From Glaciecola sp028401415 (GTDB lineage: Bacteria > Pseudomonadota > Gammaproteobacteria > Enterobacterales > Alteromonadaceae), in the NCBI RefSeq assembly GCF_028401415.2, contig NZ_CP171821.2:2480001-2544000 (forward strand): a DNA stretch of 64,000 nucleotides. The letters run 5' to 3'. The notes below the pieces were generated by a model, which saw nothing but the letters and a program-made list of their open reading frames with translations, searched no databases and was not told the DNA's origin. Of the stretch, positions 36,801 through 46,500 are shown piece after piece. Each line of letters starts with the position of its first letter. Positions within the stretch are counted from its first letter, which is position 1. Both the position numbers and the translations under genes were made by a program.

Positions 36801-37323
36801 TCACTTGATATTCTTTGTTTTCCAATGCCAACTGGTAGCATCGCAACAATTCAGTGGTAAGACTGCGAACGCTAAAACCATCCAAAATGGCGTGGTGAAA
36901 ACTAAACACAATTTCAAAACTGTCTTGCACCTTTTGGAGTGCAAACACGCGAAAAAGTGGGGATGATTCAAGTTCAAAACCTCGTTCTTTTTCCGATGCA
37001 ATCCAAGATAATTTGGCGTCTTTGTATTCGTCACCTTGTTTGTCTGTAAGATCTATAACTTCAACAGGAATGCTAAATAGACGGTGAACAAGCTGGAGTG
37101 ACTGTTTAAATCGACCAAGTTCAAAAGTTGATCGCAAAATTTCGTTAGCATCAACAATTTCATCAATACAACTTTGCAAGCGTTCGATATCTAGCGGCAA
37201 TGCAACTTTTTGTATAATGATGTCATGATAGACAGCATCTTGTTTGTTTAATTGTTGGTGATACAACATGCCCATTTGGGTGTAGCTTAGCGGATAGGCG
37301 TCTTGAATGTGTTTTTCAGTCAT
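27835..37323 (-). CDS. NRPS2: C-A(Thr)-PCP-C-A(Thr)-PCP-C-A(Val)-PCP
   Basis: A trimodular synthetase of 3162 residues. Module 1: C with HHAILDGFS (about 143), A from about 445, PCP GGDSIS (about 988). Module 2: C with HHAIVDGLS (about 1190), A from about 1500, PCP about 2040. Module 3: C (about 2110-2540), A from about 2550, PCP GGHSLL (about 3103). Specificity residues read DFWNVGMVHK twice, nearly the classic threonine code DFWNIGMVHK, and then DAFWLGGTFK (valine-type). Both Thr A domains have GRPNGV where most A domains have PKGV in core A3. I start at the ATG at 37323 (TEKHIQDAYPLS), with GGAAA 7 nt upstream, in preference to a TTG 39 nt earlier. There is no docking or epimerisation domain. 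It follows NRPS1 after a 245-nt gap. Confidence 0.93.
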   Translation of the reverse strand: MTEKHIQDAYPLSYTQMGMLYHQQLNKQDAVYHDIIIQKVALPLDIERLQSCIDEIVDANEILRSTFELGRFKQSLQLVHRLFSIPVEVIDLTDKQGDEYKDAKLSWIASEKERGFELESSPLFRVFALQKVQDSFEIVFSFHHAILDGFSVRSLTTELLRCYQLALENKEYQVKKSATKYRDFIAAEKKSINSKATQEYWNKLLSNHTLSEVKSASVHDDFDDSQRHAAQIKIADKTAHKLELLRQALGVSYKSLLLTAHQRAISALSGKKDVISGLVVNGRPEKLGAESVLGLFLNTVPFRTKIEKQSWSELIKDIAESETELLPHRRYPLGLLKKEHNGAEFFNHIFNYTSFDESSHLEKQDLDDVRGFEKTNYAFTVQATYNKSDKRPEVFIELDKSSYTSNDLKRFIGVYESILNRMAEAPESTCCHLELKYDNQQQPVIFQIDSIVSLFEQACQRFATNTALSFKQQSLSYQQLDMASNRIAHGLIAKGVQRGKLVGVCCEHSNDLIVTLLAILKTGAAYIPIDPKQALERQVDILEDAKPALVIVQDRLEAWGDGIAQYTSGEIAVDNEQSVDVQVSEQDLAYVLYTSGSTGRPNGVKVTHNNVSRLFKSTHTWFEFDHTDVWTLFHSYAFDFSVWEMWGALLHGGRLVIPERHITRDPQSFAQLVCEQGVTVLNQTPTAFYAVMPHLIAQRDKHQLRQLVFGGEALELCKLLPWFDAGNACDNTRLVNMYGITETTVHVTYRPVTRDDCVRPDAGSLIGQALPDLDIQLLDEWQQPVPTGVPGEIYIRGAGVSEGYLNRPELTSQRFVHLPDSECCWYRSGDIARRLDNGDIEYLGRCDHQVKIRGHRVELSDISRQLLKLDGINDAVVIMYHTAQNEPLLSAYYTGTPIESPELSAYLHAYLPEYMVPVAYVHIEEMPLTINGKLDQKALPAPGLSDRIGSGELQAPRSAIESLLCQIWQEVLGLKEIGINLGFSALGGDSISSLQVVGKLRKQGYQLSLQDLFQYQTIEAVALHVVQNDADERYAAFDLIDPVSRAQLPDTIEDAYPVSQLQQGMLYHSRRSPGDGVYHDIVHYPVDLSFDAACLKATLDNLTSRHDMLRTQIALDTYEQPLLLVHKTAEVELQIYQIAENEHTSALSQWLAKEHARGFAPEDYPLLRVAAHVVSEDKFILSFSNHHAIVDGLSEASLIAELLSEYRRRLSNDWVEAAPLQASYRSFIAMEQQALSDKAHKAYWTHLDGVTVSQVQLAAADEPQADEHVLELSLSDAVSCSLGSELSSALRALGQRSGYSLKTLLLSAHLKALSLACASERVVTGGSFHGRPEVIDSEKVLGLFVSILPVCVELPKGNWLSLIEAVDKHCREIERHRFYPLAQIKRDLDGHALFDVSFNYTQFNVLWQDDSEAGTQLNNQRGGIAENSLPFNVNVQSYPDRDDIYFSVETLKEHYPVGVGLSYSRLYRQVLDRMANNTDQSHRQIFTNELSTKELSEYQADSIVSLFEQACQRFATNTALSFKQQSLSYQQLDMASNRIAHGLIAKGVQRGKLVGVCCEHSNDLIVTLLAILKTGAAYIPIDPKQALERQVDILEDAKPALVIVQDRLEAWGDGIAQYTSGEIAVDNEQSVDVQVSEQDLAYVLYTSGSTGRPNGVKVTHNNVSRLFKSTHTWFEFDHTDVWTLFHSYAFDFSVWEMWGALLHGGRLVIPERHITRDPQSFAQLVCEQGVTVLNQTPTAFYAVMPHLIAQRDKHQLRQLVFGGEALELCKLLPWFDAGNACDNTRLVNMYGITETTVHVTYRPVTRDDCVRPDAGSLIGQALPDLDIQLLDEWQQPVPTGVPGEIYIRGAGVSEGYLNRPELTSQRFVHLPDSECCWYRSGDIARRLDNGDIEYLGRCDHQVKIRGHRVELSDISRQLLKLDGINDAVVIMYHTAQNEPLLSAYYTGTPIESPELSAYLHAYLPEYMVPVAYVHIEEMPLTINGKLDQKALPAPGLSDRIGSGELQAPRSAIESLLCQIWQEVLGLKEIGINLGFSALGGDSISSLQVVGKLRKQGYQLSLQDLFQYQTIEAVALHVVQNDADERYAAFDLIDPVSRAQLPDTIEDAYPVSQLQQGMLYHSRRSPGDGVYHDIVHYPVDLSFDAACLKATLDNLTSRHDMLRTQIALDTYEQPLLLVHKTAEVELQIYQIAENEHTSALSQWLAKEHARGFAPEDYPLLRVAAHVVSEDKFILSFSNHHAIVDGLSEASLIAELLSEYRRRLSNDWVEAAPLQASYRSFIAMEQQALSDKAHKAYWTHLDGVTVSQVQLVAADEPQADEHVLELSLSDAVSCSLGSELSSALRALGQRSGYSLKTLLLSAHLKALSLACASERVVTGGSFHGRPEVIDSEKVLGLFVSILPVCVELPKGNWLSLIEAVDKHCREIERHRFYPLAQIKRDLDGHALFDVSFNYTQFNVLWQDDSEAGTQLNNQRGGIAENSLPFSVNVQSYPDRDDIYFSVTTLKEHYPAGVGLSYSRLYRQVLSQMLQHTQSAHDNVVSESDLASLRQWNDTGAPLVQWCLHELFEGQVRARPQAIAVTYGQTSLTYAQVNAQANQLARYLQAQRQVSAETLVGVCLPRSFQLLVAILAVLKAGGAYVPLDPTYPTERLSMMQKDADLHTIVTSHELDSQSWLSSAEQVVIDSEQVQSALAEQSMDDLRLPCKPEQLAYVMYTSGSTGMPKGVMVEHRNVASLVCDVHHIDLTTQTKTLLHSPICFDAATFEIWAAWLNGGCIAVHQGNSADVEALASSIKCFGVSTLWMTSGLFDVFSELVQYPLPALQQLLVGGDVVNPQAVRAVQKRNPQLQCFNGYGPTENTTFSTLYRIPDEISDTTALPIGQPLDNRQCYVLNTHLQALPIGVTGELYVGGAGVARAYLNREDLTEQRFIDNPFYDPAQTGSSRKLYRTGDLVRWQADGQLYYLGRNDFQVKLRGFRIELGDIENALLKQEGVKEALVLAQESPAGKHLVAYYRAKERFNSDVLRQRLSQQLPDYMLPQYLINVAQFPLTANGKIDRSALPAPQLQETQAYEAPQGQTEQALADIWKELLGIERVSRHDNFFMLGGHSLLVTRLLKKINEKFKAKLSLNDLLALPTLVSQADSIDTHLWLADSAKTTSDHGEVLKL
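27998..30040. repeat. Val A-PCP block shared with NRPS3, copy in NRPS2
   Basis: Partner of 21438-23480. It encodes the third A domain and PCP of NRPS2 plus the tail of the C domain in front of it. The C-domain tail part (about 29770-30040) is also repeated near 32917-33190, so one C-domain end occurs three times. Confidence 0.88.
29761..32822. repeat. Threonine-module repeat, downstream copy
   Basis: About 3.06 kb nearly identical to 32917-35978 (offset 3156 bp). It covers a full A(Thr)-PCP-C unit: the A domain, the PCP and almost the whole following C domain. The 94 nt between the two copies encode a diverged C-A linker. Confidence 0.9.
32917..35978. repeat. Threonine-module repeat, upstream copy
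   Basis: Partner of 29761-32822. The left end falls in the C-domain tail and the right end at the start of the A domain (SIVSLFEQACQRF). The copies differ at scattered single bases, and by more substitutions over about 30 nt at the C-domain tail. Confidence 0.9.
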
Positions 37324-37478
37324 TGTCGAATTTCCATAGCCAAACAATTTATGGGCGACCAAATAATTATGGTCGTAGCCTGTTTGCGATGATGTAATTC
37401 AACTACAACTCAAATTTTTTCGTAACTGCTACAAAAGACAGGTGAAGCGCCTTTTATCTATTTCAATCAGGTGAAAAG

Positions 37479-37516
37479 TAAAAGAGCACAGTCAAGAATA
37501 TTCCTGTGCTCTTTTA
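37479..37516 (-). terminator. Terminator-like hairpin between NRPS1 and NRPS2
   Basis: A perfect 13-bp inverted repeat (TAAAAGAGCACAG, 37479-37491, and CTGTGCTCTTTTA, 37504-37516) with a 12-nt loop. Read on the minus strand, the GC part of the stem is followed by TTTTACTTTT, the pattern of an intrinsic terminator. It sits 53 nt after the NRPS1 stop in the 245-nt gap 37324-37568, the only long gap between synthetase genes. It could terminate part of the transcripts or protect an mRNA 3' end. I find no convincing promoter for NRPS2 in the remaining 150 nt. Confidence 0.7.
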
Positions 37517-37568
37517 AAAATGAAATCTCAGATAAGGTTTAGATAGTCATATTTTTAAATTGTACCTC

Positions 37569-40500
37569 CTATGCATTTTCAAAAATTGCGAGACGATCCT
37601 CTTCGTCTAGCAAGTCAAAACTGTCAGTTTCCTGTTGATCAATTTTAGTAACTTCTCCTTCTTCCAAGGCCTTTGCCAAGGCGGCAACCGTGTCGTGCTC
37701 AAACAAGTCTTCCAACGAGAAATGGATATCGTCTGCGGCGGCTCGTGCGGCCAGTTGAATACTCAAGATAGAGTCGCCACCCAATTCAAAGAAGCTGTCG
37801 TGACGTGACACGCTGTCCACTTGCAAGACATCTTCCCAGATAGCAATCAGTCTCGCTTCCAGCTCAGACGCGGGCTGCGCTGCCGACTCGCCTTGACTCT
37901 CTTTGTCCTGCGCAGCCAGCATACGCATCACCTGCGCTTTATCGATTTTACCGTTGATAGTCAGCGGCATCTGCGATAACACGTGCACACGATGTGGCTG
38001 CATGTAGTCAGGCAGGCTATCGCGTAAATACCCTTGCACCTCAACAGCATCAACCTCACCACTGACCGCAGCCATCAAACGCTTATGACCGCCCTCTTCG
38101 TCCACCCACACCAATGCGTGCACAAGCCCTTCATAGCTATCCAACGCATGGCTGATTTCGCCAAGCTCAATCCGATAACCGCGAATTTTTACCTGTGCAT
38201 CCTGACGCCCTAAAAACTCCAGCGCTCCTGCCGCGTTGTACCTGACTCTATCCCCCGTTCGATACATCCGTGAACCAGCCGGTCCATAAGGGTTGGGCAC
38301 AAAGGCCAAAGCCGTTTTTACACTCTCACCCAGATAGCCATCCGCCAGACCTGCGCCCCCCACATACAACTCGCCCGGTACGCCCAAAGGCACGCGTTGA
38401 GCCGCGTCATTCAATACATAACAGCTGCTTTGGGCAAGCGGATACCCGATGGGAACATCCTGATGTGCATCATGTGTATTCATTGCATATAAACAGCTAA
38501 ACGTGGTCGCTTCTGTGGGGCCATAGCCATTGACCAACTTCCTTGACGCATCCGCGCCAAGATATTCACTGACATGACGACCTGATAGCGTATCTCCTCC
38601 GGCAATTAAGCAGCGTAGACCGGATAAGGCGTCTGGCTGTTCGTCCATGACCACATGAAACAGCGAGGCGGTCAACCACAATACGCTCACACCATACTGC
38701 TCGATATCTTGTGCTAGCCGAGGCACACTCATGGCCCCGCCTTGTCCTATCGCCACCGTGGCACCGTTGAGCAATGCGCCCCATAACTCCAACGTCGACG
38801 CATCAAACACCAGCGGAGCCTGCAATAAAAGCGTGTCTTGTGCACTGAGCGATAAGGTCGGCTGACGACACAGACGCAGTACCGCACCATCGGGCACTTG
38901 CACCCCTTTGGGCGTGCCGGTAGAGCCTGACGTATACATCACGTATAAGCCACTGACCCCGCTACGCGAAACTGCTTCACACGGGGCACAGCGGCGCTTG
39001 TCAATATCCTGAAGCGCCAAGCTGCGCGCGCCTTTTATCCCTTCATGCTCACTCCCGTCTGTGAGCACTACACTCACTCCCGCAGTCGATAACATCGATG
39101 CAATCCGCGTGTCCGGGTAGCCTTTATCCAAGGGCACATAACGCGCTCCGCAGCGCACAATGGCCAAGATAGCCGTAATGGCATCCACCCCACGATCTAG
39201 CAACACGCCAACCGCTTCGCCGCTGCTCACCCCTTCTGCTTGCAGCACACTGCTCCACTGTGCAACACGCTCTGCCAGAGCTTGATAGCTCACTTGCCGC
39301 TCGCCTTCGCGCACCGCTATCCCATCGGGTTGCGACTTCACCACCGCCTCAAACGCTTGCCACACATCACCGCTTTCGTGCGAGGCCTCTCCTTGCCAAT
39401 GCTTCAATTGCTCTTCTTCTTGCGATGTCAGCATCGCAAGATCACATTGTCCTTCTACATCATTAAGCAATTGCTCAAAGCATCGACCATAAGTCTCTAC
39501 GGCTCGGTTTAAGTCATTTACGCTGTACTGAGCGTGATCTACTTCTAGCATCAAATAGATGTTTGACCCTTCTGGCGTTAATCCAGCCTGCAATATAAAG
39601 GCATAGTTGGAGTGCTCAAAACCGGCTTGCTCCAAGCCTTCAGCACCTCGTCCAAACAGTGGGTTTACACCATCTTCCGCTTGAGTTGCATAGGCTCGAA
39701 AATGCGTATAATTAAACAGTGTATGGAAGAGTTCACCGCCGTATTCACGCTTCAAGGTGGCCATTGGATAGCGTCGATGACGCCACAAGGTTTGCTCTTG
39801 ACGAGTCAGCTCTTTTATCCATTGCGACCAACTGCACGATGGCATTTCATTGTTAAATGGCAAGCTGTTTAAAAACAGGCCCAGCACCGATTCTCCGCCC
39901 ATTGCTTCAGGCCGACCATTTGTCACCATGCCTGTGGTGACACGCCGTTGACCACTGAGGCTGTGCAGTGCTTTTAAATGCACAGCTAGTAACACGTTTT
40001 TCAACGACACCCCTAATGAGACAGCCAAGGCTTTCGCTTGAGCCGTTTGTGCTTCACTGATAGGAACTATCGCACGCTCTACACCTTCGCCTCTCTCATT
40101 GTCCATCGACAAAATTTGAGTGGCTTGCTGTTGCGCCACCATATCTTGCCAATACGCCTGCGTTTGCTCGTCTGCCAACGCTTGTTGCTCTTGCGCAATG
40201 TAATCGCAATATCCTGCGTGCATCTCAGGTAACGAGGCATTATCGCCACTTAACAAGGCTTGATAGACATCGGTCAGATCACGCATGAGAATTGACGTAC
40301 TCCAACCATCCATGATGGCATGATGGAAACTCAACCCTAATACAAAGGCATTGTCTTTATGCACAAAGACGTGACCGCGCAGCAGACCAGGCTGTTGCCA
40401 GTCAAACCCAAGGGCTTTTTCTTCAGCTATCCACTGCGCCAATCGTGCTTGTCGCTCAGCCGTAGACAGTGCTTGTTGCTCTTCTACCGTTAAGGGCAGC

Positions 40501-43500
40501 TCCGCATGTGAATACACCAATTGAAGGGCTTCATGGTAGCTGGCCATATCGAACGCCGTTCTTAAAATGGCATGCCTAGCAATAATGTGCTGCCAAGCCT
40601 GACGCCATGTCTGCTCAACAAAGGGCAGTTGTACGGTGTGAGTGAGTATATCGTGATAAGCAGAGTAGGCACGCCCGCGCTCACTATGATATAGCATCCC
40701 CAACTGGGTTTGAGACAAAGGATAAGCATCTTCAATCTCATTAGGTAGCTGAGCGGCCAGGTCCTTATCAATCAGTTCGAAGGCTTGCGTTTGCTGATGA
40801 TGAGTATCTGTGGTCTGCTCTTGACCAATTGCCTTTGCCAAGGCGGCAACCGTGTCGTGCTCAAACAAGTCTTCCAACGAGAAATGGATATCGTCTGCGG
40901 CGGCTCGTGCGGCCAGTTGAATACTCAAGATAGAGTCGCCACCCAATTCAAAGAAGCTGTCGTGACGTGACACGCTGTCCACTTGCAAGACATCTTCCCA
41001 GATAGCAATCAGTCTCGCTTCCAGCTCAGACGCGGGCTGCGCTGCCGACTCGCCTTGGCTCTCTTTGTCCTGCGCAGCCAGCATACGCATCACCTGCGCT
41101 TTATCGATTTTACCGTTGATAGTCAGCGGCATCTGCGATAACACGTGCACACGATGTGGCTGCATGTAGTCAGGCAGGCTATCGCGTAAATACCCTTGCA
41201 CCTCAACAGCATCAACCTCACCACTGACCGCAGCCATCAAACGCTTATGACCGCCCTCTTCGTCCACCCACACCAATGCGTGCACAAGCCCTTCATAGCT
41301 ATCCAACGCATGGCTGATTTCGCCAAGCTCAATCCGATAACCGCGAATTTTTACCTGTGCATCCTGACGCCCTAAAAACTCCAGCGCTCCTGCCGCGTTG
41401 TACCTGACTCTATCCCCCGTTCGATACATCCGTGAACCAGCCGGTCCATAAGGGTTGGGCACAAAGGCCAAAGCCGTTTTTACACTCTCACCCAGATAGC
41501 CATCCGCCAGACCTGCGCCCCCCACATACAACTCGCCCGGTACGCCCAAAGGCACGCGTTGAGCCGCGTCATTCAATACATAGCAGCTGCTTTGGGCAAG
41601 CGGATACCCGATGGGAACATCCTGATGTGCATCATGTGTATTCATTGCATATAAACAGCTAAACGTGGTCGCTTCTGTGGGGCCATAGCCATTGACCAAC
41701 TTCCTTGACGCATCCGCGCCAAGATATTCACTGACATGACGACCTGATAGCGTATCTCCTCCGGCAATTAAGCAGCGTAGACCGGATAAGGCGTCTGGCT
41801 GTTCGTCCATGACCACATGAAACAGCGAGGCGGTCAACCACAATACGCTCACACCATACTGCTCGATATCTTGTGCTAGCCGAGGCACACTCATGGCCCC
41901 GCCTTGTCCTATCGCCACCGTGGCACCGTTGAGCAATGCGCCCCATAACTCCAACGTCGACGCATCAAACACCAGCGGAGCCTGCAATAAAAGCGTGTCT
42001 TGTGCACTGAGCGATAAGGTCGGCTGACGACACAGACGCAGTACCGCACCATCGGGCACTTGCACCCCTTTGGGCGTGCCGGTAGAGCCTGACGTATACA
42101 TCACGTATAAGCCACTGACCCCGCTACGCGAAACTGCTTCACACGGGGCACAGCGGCGCTTGTCAATATCCTGAAGCGCCAAGCTGCGCGCGCCTTTCAT
42201 CCCTTCATGCTCACTCCCGTCTGTGAGCACTACACTCACTCCCGCAGTCGATAACATCGATGCAATCCGCGTGTCCGGGTAGCCTTTATCCAAGGGCACA
42301 TAACGCGCCCCGCAGCGCACAATGGCCAAGATAGCCGTAATGGCATCCACCCCACGATCTAGCAACACGCCAACCGCTTCGCCGCTGCTCACCCCTTCTG
42401 CTTGCAGCACACTGCTCCACTGTGCAACACGCTCTGCCAGAGCTTGGTAGCTCACTTGCCGCTCGCCTTCGCGCACCGCTATCCCATCGGGTTGCGACTT
42501 CACCACCGCCTCAAACGCTTGCCACACATCACCGCTTTCGTGCGAGGCCTCTCCTTGCCAATGCTTCAATTGCTCTTCTTCTTGCGATGTCAGCATCGCA
42601 AGATCACATTGTCCTTCTACATCATTAAGCAATTGCTCAAAGCATCGACCATAAGTCTCTACGGCTCGGTTTAAGTCATTTACGCTGTACTGAGCGTGAT
42701 CTACTTCTAGCATCAAATAGATGTTTGACCCTTCTGGCGTTAATCCAGCCTGCAATATAAAGGCATAGTTGGAGTGCTCAAAACCGGCTTGCTCCAAGCC
42801 TTCAGCACCTCGTCCAAACAGTGGGTTTACACCATCTTCCGCTTGAGTTGCATAGGCTCGAAAATGCGTATAATTAAACAGTGTATGGAAGAGTTCACCG
42901 CCGTATTCACGCTTCAAGGTGGCCATTGGATAGCGTCGATGACGCCACAAGGTTTGCTCTTGACGAGTCAGCTCTTTTATCCATTGCGACCAACTGCACG
43001 ATGGCATTTCATTGTTAAATGGCAAGCTGTTTAAAAACAGGCCCAGCACCGATTCTCCGCCCATTGCTTCAGGCCGACCATTTGTCACCATGCCTGTGGT
43101 GACACGCCGTTGACCACTGAGGCTGTGCAGTGCTTTTAAATGCACAGCTAGTAACACGTTTTTCAACGACACCCCTAATGAGACAGCCAAGGCTTTCGCT
43201 TGAGCCGTTTGTGCTTCACTGATAGGAACCATCGCACGCTCTACACCTTCGCCTCTCTCATTGTCCATCGACAAAATTTGAGTGGCTTGCTGTTGCGCCA
43301 CCATATCTTGCCAATACGCCTGCGTTTGCTCGTCTGCCAACGCTTGTTGCTCTTGCGCAATGTAATCGCAATATCCTGCGTGCATCTCAGGTAACGAGGC
43401 ATTATCGCCACTTAACAAGGCTTGATAGACATCGGTCAGATCACGCATGAGGATTGACGTACTCCAACCATCCATGATGGCATGATGGAAACTCAACCCT

Positions 43501-46500
43501 AATACAAAGGCATTGTCTTTATGCACAAAGACGTGACCGCGCAGCAGACCAGGCTGTTGCCAGTCAAACCCAAGGGCTTTTTCTTCAGCTGTCCACTGCG
43601 CCAATCGTGCTTGTCGCTCAGCCGTAGACAGTGCTTGTTGCTCTTCTACCGTTAAGGGCAGCTCTGCATGTGAATACACCAATTGAAGGGCTTCATGGTA
43701 GCTGGCCATATCGAACGCCGTTCTTAAAATGGCATGCCTAGCAATAATGTGCTGCCAAGCCTGACGCCATGTCTGCTCAACAAAGGGCAGTTGTACGGTA
43801 TGAGTGAGTATATCGTGATAAGCAGAGTAGGCACGCCCGCGCTCACTATGATATAGCATCCCCAACTGGGTTTGAGACAAAGGATAAGCATCTTCAATCT
43901 CATTAGGGAGCTGAGCGGCCAGGTCCTTATCAATCAGTTCGAAGGCTTGCGTTTGCTGATGATGAGTATCTGTGGTCTGCTCTTGACCAATAGCCTTTGC
44001 CAAGGCGGCAACCGTGTCGTGCTCAAACAAGTCTTCCAACGAGAAATGGATATCGTCTGCGGCGGCTCGTGCGGCCAGTTGAATACTCAAGATAGAGTCG
44101 CCACCCAATTCAAAGAAGCTGTCGTGACGTGACACGCTGTCCACTTGCAAGACATCTTCCCAGATAGCAATCAGTCTCGCTTCCAGCTCAGACGCGGGCT
44201 GCGCTGCCGACTCGCCTTGACTCTCTTTGTCCTGCGCAGCCAGCATACGCATCACCTGCGCTTTATCGATTTTACCGTTGATAGTCAGCGGCATCTGCGA
44301 TAACACGTGCACACGATGTGGCTGCATGTAGTCAGGCAGGCTATCGCGTAAATACCCTTGCACCTCAACAGCATCAACCTCACCACTGACCGCAGCCATC
44401 AAACGCTTATGACCGCCCTCTTCGTCCACCCACACCAATGCGTGCACAAGCCCTTCATAGCTATCCAACGCATGGCTGATTTCGCCAAGCTCAATCCGAT
44501 AACCGCGAATTTTTACCTGTGCATCCTGACGCCCTAAAAACTCCAGCGCTCCTGCCGCGTTGTACCTGACTCTATCCCCCGTTCGATACATCCGTGAACC
44601 AGCCGGTCCATAAGGGTTGGGCACAAAGGCCAAAGCCGTTTTTACACTCTCACCCAGATAGCCATCCGCCAGACCTGCGCCCCCCACATACAACTCGCCC
44701 GGTACGCCCAAAGGCACGCGTTGAGCCGCGTCATTCAATACATAACAGCTGCTTTGGGCAAGCGGATACCCGATGGGAACATCCTGATGTGCATCATGTG
44801 TATTCATTGCATATAAACAGCTAAACGTGGTCGCTTCTGTGGGGCCATAGCCATTGACCAACTTCCTTGACGCATCCGCGCCAAGATATTCACTGACATG
44901 ACGACCTGATAGCGTATCTCCTCCGGCAATTAAGCAGCGTAGACCGGATAAGGCGTCTGGCTGTTCGTCCATGACCACATGAAACAGCGAGGCGGTCAAC
45001 CACAATACGCTCACACCATACTGCTCGATATCTTGTGCTAGCCGAGGCACACTCATGGCCCCGCCTTGTCCTATCGCCACCGTGGCACCGTTGAGCAATG
45101 CGCCCCATAACTCCAACGTCGACGCATCAAACACCAGCGGAGCCTGCAATAAAAGCGTGTCTTGTGCACTGAGCGATAAGGTCGGCTGACGACACAGACG
45201 CAGTACCGCACCATCGGGCACTTGCACCCCTTTGGGCGTGCCGGTAGAGCCTGACGTATACATCACGTATAAGCCACTGACCCCGCTACGCGAAACTGCT
45301 TCACACGGGGCACAGCGGCGCTTGTCAATATCCTGAAGCGCCAAGCTGCGCGCGCCTTTCATCCCTTCATGCTCACTCCCGTCTGTGAGCACTACACTCA
45401 CTCCCGCAGTCGATAACATCGATGCAATCCGCGTGTCCGGGTAGCCTTTATCCAAGGGCACATAACGCGCCCCGCAGCGCACAATGGCCAAGATAGCCGT
45501 AATGGCATCCACCCCACGCTCTAGCAACACGCCAACCGCTTCGCCGCTGCTCACCCCTTCTGCTTGCAGCACACTGCTCCACTGTGCAACACGCTCTGCC
45601 AGAGCTTGATAGCTCACTTGCCGCTCGCCTTCGCGCACCGCTATCCCATCGGGTTGCGACTTCACCACCGCCTCAAACGCTTGCCACACATCACCGCTTT
45701 CGTGCGAGGCCTCTCCTTGCCAATCTTCAAGTTTGAGAAGATGTGAATCTGGTAGCCCATGACAAACTAACTTATCGAAGCAATTATGGCTGAATTCATC
45801 TAGTACATGTTCATATACTTGACGGTAAATGTTTTCGTAAAAATCATCTACGCGCGAACAATCAACATCAAGAAACAAATAATACTCATTCGATACAGGA
45901 CTTAGCCCAGCCTGTAAAACAAACAGATAGTTGGAATAATCATGCCCGCCACTATCTAACCAATCTTGTGACATTGACTCATATGGACGAAATGCCGTGT
46001 AGTTAAATGCCACTTCAAACAGAGATTGCCCATCAGCAAGCGCCTTAATCTCTGATAATGGAAAACGTCTATGAGCAGACTGACTTCTATTTAGCTGGTC
46101 TACGTCTTTAATAAATGATTCCCAACGGCTTTGATTCGATAAATCATATTTAAAGGGTAGGTTATTCAGAAATACCCCAAGGATTTTGTCACTTCCCTCG
46201 GCTTCAGGGCGACCATGCGTAATAAGACCTGTAGAAACTTTGCTTTGTCCGCTTAACAACGAAAGCGCTCTAAGATGAAGGCTTAAAAAGACGCTTTTGG
46301 TACTCACTTGCAATCGGTCAGACAAGGCATCAACTATTTCAGTCATTTTTGATGTGAGATTAAACGTCAGACGTTTTGTGGTTTCTCCTTCATTTACAAT
46401 AGAAGAACACGGTATTGTGCAACTCTCAAAATCAGCAACATAGGACTCCCAAAAACTCTTTGCCTCATCGCTTTCGATTGCTTGCTGCTCTAACTTAACA

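Noticed and set aside
25147..44824. Identical 76-residue plus-strand reading frames at 25147, 38270, 41432 and 44594 (and similar families of repeated small frames)
   Set aside because: They are antisense shadows of the repeated A-domain cassette and recur only because the cassette does.
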